Below the pieces are notes generated by a model. It was not told the origin of the DNA. It was given only the letters and a program-made list of their open reading frames with translations, and made no database searches. Both the position numbers and the translations under genes were made by a program. This document shows, in pieces, positions 26,357 through 35,348 of a stretch of 51,859 nucleotides of DNA; the first letter of the stretch is position 1, and every line of letters begins with the position of its first letter. The stretch comes from Chitinivorax sp. B (GTDB lineage Bacteria > Pseudomonadota > Gammaproteobacteria > Burkholderiales > SCOH01), in the NCBI RefSeq assembly GCF_005503445.1, contig NZ_SCOH01000036.1, forward strand, positions 1-51,859, written 5' to 3'.

Positions 26357-28231
26357 TCAACCAGGCAAAGATATTGGCAACGATGCAATTTGCCTTGCTT
26401 CTGACGGCTCACATCGGGCAGCCGAACCCATGCGCTGCTGTTGCATGAAATGCTCACGCAATTTACGCCGTAACAGATTATCGACCAGACCACCTGGCCA
26501 AATACGCAAGTCGGCCAGGTGATTGACGACCACCACGTATTGGGGCTGCTTATATCGGGCCATACGTGTCTGGCAGAAATGCTTCACATCTGCCACCGTA
26601 AAGGGCGAGCCTTCGCGCAGCTTCACATAGATGCAGATATCCTGCCCCAGGATCGGGTCGGGCACGCCGAAGGCTGCGCATTCCACCACCTCGCGGCAAC
26701 CATGCAGTACATTTTCCAGCTCAGCCGGGTACAAGCTCTCCCCGCCCCTCACAATCAGGTCATCCAGACGGGTGGCAAAATAGAAATTACCCTCGGCATC
26801 GCGGCAACCGTAATCCCCGCTGTGAAACCAGCCATCCCGAAATCGCTGCGCACTCAGCGAGGGGGCGCCATGGTACCGGCTGGCTACATTGTCGCCCCCA
26901 ATCAGAATCTGTCCGGTTACACCATCTGGTAAGGTTTCACCGAATTCATTGACGACTTTCATCCGGCACCCTGGCAATGGCATGCCGATCGATCCGGCAC
27001 GACGCAAGCCAGCTGGATAGCGGTTCAGACTGGCAATCGAGGCGGTTTCTGCTAATCCATATGCTTGGTAGACTGGGGTCTGGTACTCCGCCTCGAACTT
27101 GATCCGCACCTCGTCCGGCAAAGCCTGACCTGAACTGATGATGCCACGTAGACACCGATCAAACCGTGGCAGACGAAACGTCAGCAACGCGGACAACATG
27201 GAAGGCATGACGCTGGTCCAATGAATCTGATAGGTATCAATCATTTTCCAAAACGATGGCAACGCCGACTTGCTTTCCAGCACCACCACACTGCCACCGA
27301 CCCACATTGGCGCCAACAGACTCACAACCTGTGCATTACCGTGAAACATCGGTAACATGCACAAAGCACGGGTATTGGCTGCGAATGAAAACCAGTCTGC
27401 CACGGCTTTTGCATTCGATAATAAATTCCGATGCGACAACACGACCCCGCGAGGAAGTCCCGTCGCGCCAGCGGTATATTGGATCACGGAGGTACCGTCA
27501 GACCCCATCCCGGATGGCAATGTCGGCATGACCACATCACGACAATCCCGTAATACTTCAATCCCCAGACCTGAAGCCACGCCAACAACCACCAGCGATC
27601 GATTGGGCATCAATTCGGCCAGCTTGCCATGGCCGTGTAACAGCTGCCGGTCAAACAAGGTCAACCTGGCGTCACAGTTGGCAATGACATCTGCCATGTC
27701 GGTAGCTGTCAACGCCGGGTTGATTGGCACCACGACCACGCCCAGCAATTGGGCCGCCAAGTAGTAAGCCAACATTTCCGACCCATTGGGAAACACCAAA
27801 CCCAACCGGTCACCTGCAGTCAACCCACGACGCACCAACTGATTGCCTGCCGCGCACACCACACGGTAAAACGACTGATAGGTGTCCGTAACACCTTCCT
27901 TCGGAAAAATCAGGAAGGGAGCTGCCGGTTGATGTCGAACTTGCCGCAGAAACACCGCACCGACAGTGCAGGTATCTACTTCATGCTGCACTTCATCTGC
28001 AGCCATCTGAGCGTGCCGCACCAGCAACATCAGCTGATGAAAAGAATCCAGTCGATAAGCCTCTTCCAGCGGTACCGGAATCTGGAATTCGCGCGCAATG
28101 GCAATCAAAAGCTGCACATGCTTCAGCGCATTCCACTCCGGCAGATTATCCACTGTTGCATCCGGGCCAAAGCGCGTACTTTCCAGCACTGCATTGCCCA
28201 ATTGAATCAGTCGGTCCTGCAGTACATCCAC
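26357..28231 (-). CDS. ACP-like/adenylation fusion with missing active-site residues
   Basis: A 624-aa protein. Residues 1-80 resemble a short acyl-carrier domain (NLPEWNALKHVQLLIAIARE) and residues about 100-590 an ANL adenylation domain. In carriers of this kind the motif is W-D-S-L with Ser as the phosphopantetheine site; here it reads W-N-A-L. In the adenylation half the A3 loop is YTAGATGLPRGVVLSHRNL, A5 is AYGLAETASIAS and A7-A8 is FHSGDYGCRDAEGNFYFATRLDDLIVRGGES, all family-like, but the A10 motif P-x-G-K-(V/I)-D reads PGGLVDNLLRRKL, so the catalytic lysine is absent. GTG 28231 follows AGGGAG by 6 nt. The protein is full length, not frameshifted, so an altered or regulatory role is possible. 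Confidence 0.75.
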   Translation of the reverse strand: MDVLQDRLIQLGNAVLESTRFGPDATVDNLPEWNALKHVQLLIAIAREFQIPVPLEEAYRLDSFHQLMLLVRHAQMAADEVQHEVDTCTVGAVFLRQVRHQPAAPFLIFPKEGVTDTYQSFYRVVCAAGNQLVRRGLTAGDRLGLVFPNGSEMLAYYLAAQLLGVVVVPINPALTATDMADVIANCDARLTLFDRQLLHGHGKLAELMPNRSLVVVGVASGLGIEVLRDCRDVVMPTLPSGMGSDGTSVIQYTAGATGLPRGVVLSHRNLLSNAKAVADWFSFAANTRALCMLPMFHGNAQVVSLLAPMWVGGSVVVLESKSALPSFWKMIDTYQIHWTSVMPSMLSALLTFRLPRFDRCLRGIISSGQALPDEVRIKFEAEYQTPVYQAYGLAETASIASLNRYPAGLRRAGSIGMPLPGCRMKVVNEFGETLPDGVTGQILIGGDNVASRYHGAPSLSAQRFRDGWFHSGDYGCRDAEGNFYFATRLDDLIVRGGESLYPAELENVLHGCREVVECAAFGVPDPILGQDICIYVKLREGSPFTVADVKHFCQTRMARYKQPQYVVVVNHLADLRIWPGGLVDNLLRRKLREHFMQQQRMGSAARCEPSEARQIASLPISLPG

Positions 28232-28346
28232 ATGACTCTCCCTGCCGGCACAGCCGGGTTGATATGGTTCATATCAGTAGGCGCCGGACATCACGATCTG
28301 TGCATCGATTCAGCGCTGCCCATGGCCGCCCTTGCCTTCAAACAAC

Positions 28347-29543
28347 CTAAGCTGCTACATGCTGTGCGCCGGCATGCAGCCAATCCGGCAAAATCGCCAA
28401 GTCCATATCCGCCACCATATCGGCAGCGGCAGCCTGCTGCATCACCGCACTCATCACCGCAGAAGGCGCCATATCGAGCAAACGTCGACCTGTACCGACT
28501 TCCCGACGCTGACCGCCTGCAGTGGCATAGATCGCATCGATCAAGCCGATCATTTCCAGGTTCCTACCCTGATCCACATAGGCCAGCGCCAACCCTGGCA
28601 ATCGAGCCAGTTGTGCCGACTGCGCCAATCCATATAACAAGCAGTGTTCAACCTGCTTCCCCAACACAGCTGTCTGCAACGCCCATTCACTGATGCACGG
28701 CACCGTTCCTTTGCGTATCAACATGAAACCACATTGCCGGTATCGTCCAAAACGATCTTCGGCGTCGATCGTCAGGCCTGTCCATGCCGGGTCGCTCAGC
28801 CTGGCTTGCAACTGTCCCTCACTCAGGCAGCGACCCGACAAATGAAACGTGGCAGACCGACTCAACCTGGCGGCCGCAACAAGTTGCGACAGTTCGTGCA
28901 TTGGATGGCAATGCAATTGCAGATGCAAACGCCGATGAAAACGCAGTAGTGCATCAGGCCGTAGCAGTGCTGGCAAATATGTGGTGATCGTCGGCGCCGG
29001 GATACGCTTTTGCTGCATGAGCCAGGCACCCAGTGCGGCAAAACCAGTCAGGGTCATCGGTACATGGCCCAACTGGTCTGCCACGGGATCAAACAACGGC
29101 ACCGTTGGGACACTGGCCACGAAATCCGACCAGCAAAGCAGGTGCACCTGAGGCAGGCTACATAACTTTCGTGTCAATGCACGACAAGTTGCGGCCAACT
29201 GGCCACCCTGCCGACTCAAGCGCGGGGAAGGCATTACCATGAGATAAGGCCGATTTGGCAACTGCGCACCATGGGCGGCAATGGCATCGAGCCACAATGG
29301 ACCTATCCGGCGTAACGACCGAGCCAGCTCCGCCGGGTTACCCTTTTCCTCCCGAACCAGATCTTCCAGCCGGATCAACAGAAAATGGGTATGGGATGCC
29401 GCATCTGCGACAGGCTCACGGAGGTAGGACAACAATGTGGCAGCCGGAATGAAACTGACACCTTCCGCTCCCTGTTGTTGTAAATGACAGGCCAGTGGCT
29501 CAGCCGTAAAACTGGCACCAATCAGGATGTCACGGGATGGCAT
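28347..29543 (-). CDS. FkbH-like protein lacking the HAD domain
   Basis: A 398-aa protein. Its N-terminal part (ILIGASFTAEPLACHL, HFLLIRLEDLVREEKGNPAEL, then LGHVPMTLTGFAALGAWL) matches the N-terminal segment of FkbH/BryA-type glyceryl-ACP enzymes. Its C-terminal part (MHELSQLVAAARLSRSATFHL, LSDPAWTGLTIDAEDRFGRYRQCGFMLIRKG, LGKQVEHCLLYGLAQ) matches their GNAT-like module. The central haloacid-dehalogenase phosphatase domain of about 200 aa, with its DxDxT motif, is missing. ATG 29543 follows GAGAGGAG by 6 nt. It sits 115 bp upstream of the ACP-like/adenylation gene on the same strand. The resemblance is by eye and motif-level. Confidence 0.6.
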   Translation of the reverse strand: MPSRDILIGASFTAEPLACHLQQQGAEGVSFIPAATLLSYLREPVADAASHTHFLLIRLEDLVREEKGNPAELARSLRRIGPLWLDAIAAHGAQLPNRPYLMVMPSPRLSRQGGQLAATCRALTRKLCSLPQVHLLCWSDFVASVPTVPLFDPVADQLGHVPMTLTGFAALGAWLMQQKRIPAPTITTYLPALLRPDALLRFHRRLHLQLHCHPMHELSQLVAAARLSRSATFHLSGRCLSEGQLQARLSDPAWTGLTIDAEDRFGRYRQCGFMLIRKGTVPCISEWALQTAVLGKQVEHCLLYGLAQSAQLARLPGLALAYVDQGRNLEMIGLIDAIYATAGGQRREVGTGRRLLDMAPSAVMSAVMQQAAAADMVADMDLAILPDWLHAGAQHVAA

Positions 29544-30432
29544 GGATGGCTCCTCTCCAATCGGCCATACATTACAAAGCAAAAATCCAACCGCACCCTC
29601 AATTCATATCTGTTCTTGCCGACCTAGGTCCTATATACCACCTGATCGATCTTAGTTTTTGAAATTCGAATATTATTCAACTCAAAATAATGGCCATAAA
29701 AATAACGAACATCAATTGATTGATTATGCACCATTCAATTTCGATATCGCAATTACACGCACAAACGATATTCATACCATTTGACATGGAACAAATTCAC
29801 CCAATGCAAATATTTGATTTTTTGGAACAAGAGCACAACACCAGACATTTGATCAAGATGATGTTCTACAGCCAGTCCATCCATCACTGGCACGACATGT
29901 CAAATTGATTAAAACATGTGTCACCCTGATCGATATCGATTCGAACAACGGTATCTTTCGAATCACATACAACAACCAGTACCTTGCATCAGGTTGGTGC
30001 AGGCGCACCAAATTGATCCCTGGACAGGATAACGGCCAAGATCAAGGAAATGACCAGCCGGCGACATCAATCCGTACTCACGCCTGGATCATGAAAGGCT
30101 TTACGATTACGACCACAATCAAGTACGAATAGAGTATCGGTAATACATGATGCCAGTATTTCGGCATCTAAATCAAAAAAATTAACAAACACACCCGCAA
30201 TAAACAATTCAATATCGAAAACATATCACTTTCAAATATTCAGATAAATAATTGCAGGATCAATCGTCTCATCTTGAGGCCACACCCACCTCGTGCAAGC
30301 ATGGATGAACCGCATGAGTGCAAGAAAGTACCTAGACCAGTCAGCCTACGCTGTGCGCCCAGTTCTACCCATAGCCTCAACCCATTGTTTTTGTTTCGAT
30401 ACCTGTCAGATCCTGTTCAAAGGAGGTATGCC
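29544..30432. other. AT-rich gap without a convincing gene
   Basis: Nearly 900 bp, visibly richer in A and T than the flanks, between the FkbH-like gene (minus) and a frameshifted gene (plus). Two short plus-strand frames, at 29720-29908 and 29905-30132, lack Shine-Dalgarno sites and recognisable features. A 10-bp palindrome GACCTAGGTC is at 29621-29630, upstream of the FkbH-like gene, and ATCAATTGAT at 29711-29720. No promoter is convincing. Composition suggests acquired or decaying DNA. Confidence 0.5.
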
Positions 30433-31210
30433 ATGCCGCCCAGGCTATCACTCAACACTGGCCAGATTCAGTCCTGGCCGCCAACCAACAGCACGCGACG
30501 ACATCGCCCTGCCCGTAAGAGGACATGCAGGGCAGTGCGAGCCTCACTGGGCGTGAGAAAGCAATGGCAATGGGCAACAGGTTTGCTGGCGCTACTGTTG
30601 ACACAAGCCAGCCACGCTGCCACCGATGACGATCAATCGACACCTGACATCACGCCCATCACGCCGCAACAAATACAGCTGCTCGCCACTCAGTTGACTT
30701 ACCCGCAAAACCCGACCGACCGGCCGCCATATCCTGCAATCCTTTCAACAAGCAGACCGACCCGATCCGCAATGGATCAAACAAAGCACAGGCTTAAATG
30801 GGCGACGCTGGTTAGGGGTGACGGTTGTCATAGGCAAGGCCAACCTGGAAGGGCAAGAAGTGGCGCGCCCTTCCCCGTACTACAATCTGATGGTGGTTGG
30901 CGCGAGACGCAGTAACAACTTTCATCAAACGGTCTCGTTTGGCAACGGCATTGGCACAATTTATGTCTGGCCGACAACAACCAAACAGATCGGCATGATC
31001 GAAAGCGCAGTCCAAAGCCTGCTGGCGGGTCAGGTCGATACCGACAACCCGGCGATCAGCTTCGCCCGACAGGTTGAACTAGCGTATAGACCGACTGAGG
31101 AGTCTGGAAATAAATCGTGGCACATTGCCGATGTATTCATCCGGCAACGGGAAGATACGTTGTATCTGCTGGAGCTGGGTCCACAACAAGACGGCGCACC
31201 CAAATACTGA
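30433..31210 (+). pseudogene. frameshifted gene for an exported protein
   Basis: AGGAGG (30421-30426) precedes ATG 30433 by 6 nt. The first frame encodes a signal-peptide-like stretch, QWATGLLALLLTQASHAAT, and PQQIQLLATQLTYPQNPTD. At about 30720 coherent coding jumps to the +1 frame, continuing GRHILQSFQQADRPDPQWIKQ, then LGVTVVIGKANLEGQEVARPSP, to the stop at 31208-31210. The two parts together read as one protein of about 260 aa. The site CCCGACCGACCGG has no classic slippery heptamer, so a one-base mutation or a sequencing error is the likeliest cause. The 130-aa frame from GTG 30818 could be expressed alone but would lack the signal. No family recognised. Confidence 0.6.
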
Positions 31211-31275
31211 CTGTCCCAGGTACGACTGTCTCCCCAGCTTACCCCGACCCGTTGAATCAAAACCGGACAAGTCAA

Positions 31276-31306
31276 CGCCGAATCAGACGACATACCTGAT
31301 TCGGCG
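31276..31306. terminator. hairpin between convergent genes
   Basis: CGCCGAATCAG (31276-31286) and CTGATTCGGCG (31296-31306) form a perfect 11-bp stem with a 9-nt loop, between the plus-strand frameshifted gene and the minus-strand HMA-like gene. No T-run follows in either direction. Confidence 0.5.
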
Positions 31307-31324
31307 CCTCTCAATGCCAGCCGA

Positions 31325-31525
31325 TCAGTCGACCCTATAGCCGGCCTGCTCTATCGCCTGACGGATATCCGCTTCGGATACCATGGGCTGATGTTCGATA
31401 CACGCCTTGCCACTGGCTGGATCAAGTTCAACGTGACCAATACAAGGTAGATCCTGAATGGCATTGATAACGATGCGCAAATCATCATCGCTCCCCACAC
31501 CATGAATGACCAACTGTGTTTCCAT
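31325..31525 (-). CDS. Heavy-metal-associated-like domain without CxxC
   Basis: A 66-aa protein METQLVIHGVGSDDDL... with the length and beta-alpha-beta-beta-alpha-beta pattern of HMA domains (RIVINAIQDLPCIGHVELDPASGKACIE, then VSEADIRQAIEQAGYRV). Copper chaperones carry G-M-x-C-x-x-C at the first loop; this one has GVGSDDD and no cysteine pair, so canonical metal binding is unlikely. Start ATG 31525 lies 5 bp after the stop of the upstream amino-acid-binding protein gene. The longer frame to 31582 overlaps that gene. Its role beside a transport-binding protein is unknown. Confidence 0.6.
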   Translation of the reverse strand: METQLVIHGVGSDDDLRIVINAIQDLPCIGHVELDPASGKACIEHQPMVSEADIRQAIEQAGYRVD

Positions 31526-31530
31526 GGGCG

Positions 31531-32325
31531 TTACGACGCGGATATCTTGAAGTTGCGGAACACCTGCATATTGCCAAACCAACGCTCAAAAATCTTGGCC
31601 GCTTCACCGGATTTTTCCATTTCCACCAAGCCGTCGTTCACTTCCTTCAACAGACGCTTTTCCCCTTTCCGGACAGCTACGCCATAAGCGTCGAACGACA
31701 ACGAGATCGCTGGGATCTCGAACTGATCCTTATTGGCCATCTTACTCAACAGGACCGCCAGGATCGGTTCGTCATTGGTGACGGCATCCACCTTACCGTC
31801 GGCCAGCAGACGAAACATGGCAGGCTCGTCATCTACCAGTACCAGGTTGGCACTCGGTAATTCTTTGCGTACACCCTTTTCGCCAGTCGTTCCCTTCACC
31901 GCCGCGATGGATGCCTTGGCCAATTGCTCGACATTGGTCACTTTGCCCTTTTTCACCACGAACTTCTGGCCAGTAATGAAATAGCCGTAGCTGAAATCCA
32001 CTTGCCGTTCTCGCTCAGCATTTTTGGTGAATGCAGCAACTACCATATCGACCTGACCATTTTGCAGCACCGGGATACGATCTGCCATGGTGATCGGTTT
32101 GATCACCAGTTTGACGCCCAGTCGCTTGGCCATGGCAGCGGCAAAGTCGATGTCATAGCCGGATACGGTACGCGTTTTCGGATCAAGCTGACCGAACGGT
32201 GGTGAATCATCAGAGACACCAACCAACAAACTCCCCTTCTTCTTGATGTCATCCAGCACATCGGCCTGTACGGCTCCCACTACCAACGACAACAGTGCGG
32301 CCAACATAAAATGGCGACGTTTCAT
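31531..32325 (-). CDS. Periplasmic amino-acid-binding protein
   Basis: A 264-aa solute-binding protein of the polar amino-acid ABC type (family 3, SBP_bac_3). The signal peptide MKRRHFMLAALLSLVVGAVQA is followed by the family opening DVLDDIKKKGSLLVGVSDDSPPFGQLDPKTRTVSGYDIDFA and ligand-site motifs AAFTKNAERERQVDFSYGYF, VKGTTGEKG and VTNDEPIL. AAAGGAAT lies before ATG 32325; the open frame to 32385 has no SD. No permease or ATPase genes are adjacent, so it is an orphan that must use components encoded elsewhere, or act as a sensor. The ligand cannot be named. Confidence 0.9.
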   Translation of the reverse strand: MKRRHFMLAALLSLVVGAVQADVLDDIKKKGSLLVGVSDDSPPFGQLDPKTRTVSGYDIDFAAAMAKRLGVKLVIKPITMADRIPVLQNGQVDMVVAAFTKNAERERQVDFSYGYFITGQKFVVKKGKVTNVEQLAKASIAAVKGTTGEKGVRKELPSANLVLVDDEPAMFRLLADGKVDAVTNDEPILAVLLSKMANKDQFEIPAISLSFDAYGVAVRKGEKRLLKEVNDGLVEMEKSGEAAKIFERWFGNMQVFRNFKISAS

Positions 32326-32541
32326 GGCATATTCCTTTTGATATTCAGGTTTTGAACAGGGGCTAGCGGCCAACGGATCACTCACTGCAAGATAGTGCGC
32401 AACGGGTTGTCCTGCCAGTCAAAAAATGGTGGTGCCGGCAAGCATCGCACCGCATGCCCTGAATCGTGCCAAGCAGTCTATATGACAAGCATTTTGAAAA
32501 TAACAACCATCCATCACCCGAATATGACCGGTCACACCGCC

Positions 32542-33489
32542 TCAATGCGCGGAATCGTTTTCAATTTCCCGATGCAGATATGCAGCATAGGTCACCCCAC
32601 CCAACATCAGCCCCATCGCCAGCCATTCCAGTAAACGTGGGCCACGTGATTCGTGCAGAAAGCCGTAAAACAGCGCAAACAAGGTTTCAAATACGATCAG
32701 CTGCCCGCTCAAGGTCAACGGTAAACGTCGGCAAGCGGCATTCCACAACGCATTCCCAATCACCGAAGCGCCCAGCGCTGTCGCCAACATCAACCAACAG
32801 AATCCAAGCCACGATTTGTCAGCAGGTGCGTTACTGGTCATTCCCCAAATCGGCACCGCCATGATCAGTGCCAGACCGCCCGTCACCACACCAGTCAACA
32901 ATGACCAGGCTTTGCTGCCCAAAGCCGGCCTACGCTGTAGATATTGAGCATTATGTACGGCATATAGCCCCCAGCATGACAATGCACCCACAGCACAAAC
33001 CAGACCCAGCAATCGGTCGAACCAGGCACCTGCAGCCATTTGCCGCCCTTGCCACCACACATCGCCAGCAATACATCCAGCACCCAGCACAATCGTCACC
33101 AACGACCAGGTCAGTTTACGCAGCGACAAGCCTGCACCTGCTCGCGCACCCAGCATGGCCACCAATACTGGCAGACAACCGATGATCAGCGAAGTAGGTG
33201 CCACCCCGACACGTTGCACCGCCAGCACCACCAATACGTAGTACACCAGATTCCCCAGCAAGCTCAGCTTGACCAATGCCAGCCAGTCCCGCCGTGTCAG
33301 CCCCTGGCAACATTCACGCCAGACAGGCACCAACATCAGCAACGACAGCAGGCCATAAGCCAGATATCGACCTGCTGACAATTCCCATGACGAAAATCCC
33401 GGTAACCATTGCGGCACCAGGAAAATACCTCCCCATAATGCACCGGCCATGACACCGAATGACACCCCTCGAACCACATCGCACTCCAA
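32542..33489 (-). CDS. EamA/DMT family transporter
   Basis: A 315-aa inner-membrane exporter of the drug/metabolite transporter superfamily, with about ten hydrophobic segments and two EamA repeats, beginning MECDVVRGVSFGVMAGALWGGIF. The substrate is unknown. It lies 53 bp after an AraC regulator on the same strand, the usual arrangement for a regulator and the exporter it controls. There is no signal of decay. Confidence 0.88.
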   Translation of the reverse strand: MECDVVRGVSFGVMAGALWGGIFLVPQWLPGFSSWELSAGRYLAYGLLSLLMLVPVWRECCQGLTRRDWLALVKLSLLGNLVYYVLVVLAVQRVGVAPTSLIIGCLPVLVAMLGARAGAGLSLRKLTWSLVTIVLGAGCIAGDVWWQGRQMAAGAWFDRLLGLVCAVGALSCWGLYAVHNAQYLQRRPALGSKAWSLLTGVVTGGLALIMAVPIWGMTSNAPADKSWLGFCWLMLATALGASVIGNALWNAACRRLPLTLSGQLIVFETLFALFYGFLHESRGPRLLEWLAMGLMLGGVTYAAYLHREIENDSAH

Positions 33490-33542
33490 TCATTGGTGAG
33501 CACGCAGTGTAGAGTCCGTGCGGGCGGAAATCTGTCGTCGAA

Positions 33543-34385
33543 CTAGGGTGTTTTGTCTTGAGACGCTGATTGCGCTTGACGACGCAACGTCAGCGGAGCC
33601 AATCCATAGGCCCGGCGTACCGCCTGAGCGAAGGCACTTTGCGAGGCATAGCCCACCCGTTCGCCCACCTCGCCTATTGGCAACGCAGTAGATTGCAACA
33701 GATACTGGGCATGCTGCATGCGTCGCTGCCTGACGTACTCCATCGGTGCCAGGCCCAGTTCGCTGATAAAGCGGGCATGAAAGTGCGAAGGAGATAGATG
33801 CACCTGCCGTGCCAGATCAGCTACCGACAACGGGTGCGCACAATGCTGATCGATATACTGGTTCAGCTTGGTCAACGGCAATAACCCAGGTGCCGGCAAT
33901 ACCGCTTCGCTCATTGCCGCCAACAGAACCGCCGCACCATGTCTGGCCAGCACGTCATCCAGATAGGGGGCATCTGCCAGCCACCTCACCATACCGGCCG
34001 CCATCGGATTCAACGGAACGCATTGCGGCATGGTCAGCACGCGACGGCCTGCATCGGCATATCCACCCAGCAAATCTTGCAACGCACTTTCTTCACCTGG
34101 CGCATCCAGCACCAGACATTGGCTTTCACCAGCAAAGGCATGCACACACCCAGCCGGAATCACCGCTGCCCGATCCGGCAATGCCAGGTTCTGTCGGCCG
34201 TCGATCTCCAAAGCCAGCGCACCGGACAGCCCAAACACCAGTTGGGCATGATCATGGCGATGGCTGGTGACATGATGATGGTAATGTCGGATGGACAGCA
34301 CAAGGCGCCCCACTTGCGAACGATCGAATAATGATATCCGGACTTCCAGCAAGGGTGGCGACATTTCATCAGACGGTAGCAACAT
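33543..34385 (-). CDS. AraC family transcriptional regulator
   Basis: A 280-aa regulator with an N-terminal cupin-like sensor (HYHHHVTSHRHDHAQLVFGLSG with several histidines; IPAGCVHAFAGE) and a C-terminal AraC double helix-turn-helix (HPLSVADLARQVHLSPSHFHARFISELGLAPMEYVRQRR, then GEVGERVGYASQSAFAQAVRRAYGLAP). ATG 34385 is taken as the start; ATG 34364 is an alternative, and the frame runs open to 34457 without SD. It precedes the DMT exporter and is divergent from the YpfJ-like gene, so it most likely controls the exporter. Confidence 0.88.
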   Translation of the reverse strand: MLLPSDEMSPPLLEVRISLFDRSQVGRLVLSIRHYHHHVTSHRHDHAQLVFGLSGALALEIDGRQNLALPDRAAVIPAGCVHAFAGESQCLVLDAPGEESALQDLLGGYADAGRRVLTMPQCVPLNPMAAGMVRWLADAPYLDDVLARHGAAVLLAAMSEAVLPAPGLLPLTKLNQYIDQHCAHPLSVADLARQVHLSPSHFHARFISELGLAPMEYVRQRRMQHAQYLLQSTALPIGEVGERVGYASQSAFAQAVRRAYGLAPLTLRRQAQSASQDKTP

Positions 34386-34471
34386 AAAATGCGTCCGTAC
34401 GGGCAGATGTAAAAGATGCAGCTTTCGCCAACCCAGCCTACAATCCAGCCCATACAAAAAGGAGCCATATC

Positions 34472-35344
34472 ATGCGCTGGGATGACATGCGACAAAGTGA
34501 CAACGTCGAGGACCGACGGGGTGAAGGTGGCCGTGGCGGCTTGCCGGTTGGTGGCTTGAGCATAGGCGGCATTGTGGCAGTTACGGTGATCAGCCTACTG
34601 TTGGGACAAAACCCGCTGGAAATGCTCGGCTTGTTGCAACCCGCCCAGCAAACACCTCAGCAGGCGGCCCCCCATACTGCAAGCAATCAGCCATCAGGCA
34701 CGCTCGACAAGGGTAAACAGCTTGTGTCCGCTGTGCTGGGTGACACTGAAGACACCTGGGACCGGTTATTCCAGCAAGCTGGAGCACGCTATGAGCGACC
34801 CAAGCTGGTACTGTTCCGACAAGCAGTATCCTCTGCCTGTGGGCGGGCCAGCTCAGCAGTTGGGCCGTTTTATTGCCCCGGCGATCGAAAGATGTATCTG
34901 GACTTAGGCTTTTTCGAGGAACTGCAGCAACGCTTTGCTGCCCCCGGTGATTTTGCACAAGCCTATGTGATTGCCCATGAAGTCGGCCATCATGTGCAAA
35001 ATCTGATGGGTGTGTCAGGCCAGGTTCACCAGAAGCAGCAAGGCCTGGGTAAAAAAGCAGCAAATGCCCTATCCGTTCAACTTGAACTCCAGGCAGATTG
35101 CCTGGCTGGCGTTTGGGGCCACTATGCCCACCAACGCAAATTGCTGGACCCAGGCGACATGGAAGAAGCCCTGACCGCGGCCCATGCCATTGGTGACGAT
35201 ACCTTGCAACGCAACGCCACCGGCCACGTTGTACCGGATGCCTTTACCCACGGCTCGTCGGAGCAGCGTATGTATTGGTTCAAACGGGGTTTCGAGACCG
35301 GTGATATGCGCCAATGCGACACGTTCTCTCGCGGTACATCGTGA
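34472..35344 (+). CDS. ypfJ: YpfJ-type neutral zinc metallopeptidase
   Basis: A 290-aa protein of the PF04228 family. N-terminal MRWDDMRQSDNVEDRRGEGG is followed by one transmembrane helix (GGIVAVTVISLLLG, about residues 30-43), then a periplasmic domain with the zinc motif HEVGHHVQ and blocks FYCPGDRKMYLDLGFFEEL and ELQADCLAGVWGHYA, HGSSEQRMYWFKRGF. The physiological substrate is not established. AAGGAG lies 7 nt before ATG 34472. It is divergent from the AraC regulator with about 85 bp between starts. Confidence 0.92.
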   Translation: MRWDDMRQSDNVEDRRGEGGRGGLPVGGLSIGGIVAVTVISLLLGQNPLEMLGLLQPAQQTPQQAAPHTASNQPSGTLDKGKQLVSAVLGDTEDTWDRLFQQAGARYERPKLVLFRQAVSSACGRASSAVGPFYCPGDRKMYLDLGFFEELQQRFAAPGDFAQAYVIAHEVGHHVQNLMGVSGQVHQKQQGLGKKAANALSVQLELQADCLAGVWGHYAHQRKLLDPGDMEEALTAAHAIGDDTLQRNATGHVVPDAFTHGSSEQRMYWFKRGFETGDMRQCDTFSRGTS

Positions 35345-35348
35345 GCTG

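Noticed and set aside
29720-30132. two short plus-strand frames in the AT-rich gap
   Set aside because: No ribosome sites, no family resemblance, low-complexity AT-driven composition.
30274-30432. longer start of the exported-protein frame
   Set aside because: The only good ribosome site (AGGAGG at 30421-30426) precedes ATG 30433; the earlier part reads as random Pro/Arg-rich sequence.
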